From assembly GCF_025717555.1 (NCBI RefSeq), contig NZ_JAJIRP010000003.1, positions 434,001-498,000 of the forward strand: 64,000 nucleotides of DNA. Direction: 5' to 3'. The notes below the pieces were generated by a model. That model had not been told where the DNA came from. It did no database searches and worked only from the letters and a program-made list of their open reading frames with translations. Position numbers and translations under genes: made by a program. The DNA is from Paucibacter sp. B2R-40. Lineage in GTDB: Bacteria > Pseudomonadota > Gammaproteobacteria > Burkholderiales > Burkholderiaceae_C. Shown here one piece after another: positions 63,795 through 64,000 of the stretch (position 1 is the first letter of the stretch; each line of letters opens with the position of its first letter).

Positions 63795-64000
63795 TCAAGT
63801 TTTTGCCACGTAAGTGATGATGTTGATGGCCGCACCTTGAGGGTCGCGGATGGTGGCCATGCGCCCTACCGTGGGTACATTCATCGCCGGCATCAGCACC
63901 GCGCCGCCTAGCTCGGTGCACTTGGCAATCGTTTCGTCCACATCGTTGACGGTGACGTAGCTGCTCCAGCTGGTCGGCATCTGCAGGGCGGGGTCGGGGC
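63795..64000 (-). CDS. VOC-family (glyoxalase-like) protein, 5' partial
   Basis: Only the C-terminal part is in the window; the frame runs off the right edge. WSSYVTVNDVDETIAKCTELGGAVLMP and GRMATIRDPQGAAINII (parts: DVDETIAKCTELGG, IRDPQGA) are the second half of a vicinal-oxygen-chelate fold. It lies 31 bp upstream of hrpA on the same strand. Confidence 0.8.
   Translation of the reverse strand, partial: PDPALQMPTSWSSYVTVNDVDETIAKCTELGGAVLMPAMNVPTVGRMATIRDPQGAAINIITYVAKT

Overview
The window is a high-GC stretch with densely packed operons and few gaps. Gene content points to a betaproteobacterium of the order Burkholderiales, probably the Roseateles/Rubrivivax/Leptothrix side: an alaA-hom-thrC-moeA-moaD run, a TetR-linked phenylacetate (paa) operon, a DUF3305/DUF3306 formate dehydrogenase cluster, a PEP-CTERM protein and a DUF6352 protein. 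I see no rRNA, tRNA, insertion sequence, prophage or CRISPR array.

Layout. 1-4.6 kb: the end of a membrane-bound spermidine-synthase-like enzyme, an FAD oxidoreductase lipoprotein, a questin-oxidase-like gene divergent from soxR across a near-canonical SoxR box, and speD. 4.6-10.1 kb (minus strand): alaA, hom, thrC, moeA, moaD. 10.3-15.7 kb: a Mth938-like protein, a peroxiredoxin, a PIN-PhoH ATPase, a Cof-type HAD phosphatase, YidB and a NlpC/P60 peptidase. 15.7-24.8 kb: the paa operon (G, I, A, B, C, D, E, R, Z) with divergent paaY and a candidate PaaR operator between them. 24.8-25.8 kb: a PfkB-type kinase. 26.05-32.2 kb: one giant gene. 32.2-36.6 kb: moaA, an acetyltransferase, an RNase D-like exonuclease, a second moeA and a YebC-type regulator. 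36.6-51.5 kb: one long minus-strand run for a membrane-bound, periplasm-facing formate dehydrogenase, with chaperone, poly-ferredoxin, accessory proteins, a TupABC-type tungstate transporter, mobA and fdhD. 51.6-64 kb: a chemoreceptor, apbC, a PEP-CTERM protein, a protein kinase-HDOD-GAF protein beside a pseudokinase-HDOD paralogue, hrpA and a partial VOC protein.

The genes form two main physiological modules. One is aerobic phenylacetyl-CoA degradation under a TetR repressor. The other is formate oxidation, with metal uptake (tup), cofactor assembly (moaA, moaD, two moeA, mobA) and sulfur transfer and folding (fdhD, TorD-like) encoded close together.

The most unusual object is the giant gene. 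After seven residues it encodes an almost unbroken tandem array of octapeptides (224 full units plus two shortened ones by my hand count), followed by a C-terminal domain with two EF-hand-like calcium loops. The 2054-residue protein has no cysteine and no N-terminal signal peptide. I do not recognise a named family for the array. Other points worth checking are the SoxR-box promoter of the questin-oxidase-like gene and the kinase/pseudokinase HDOD pair.
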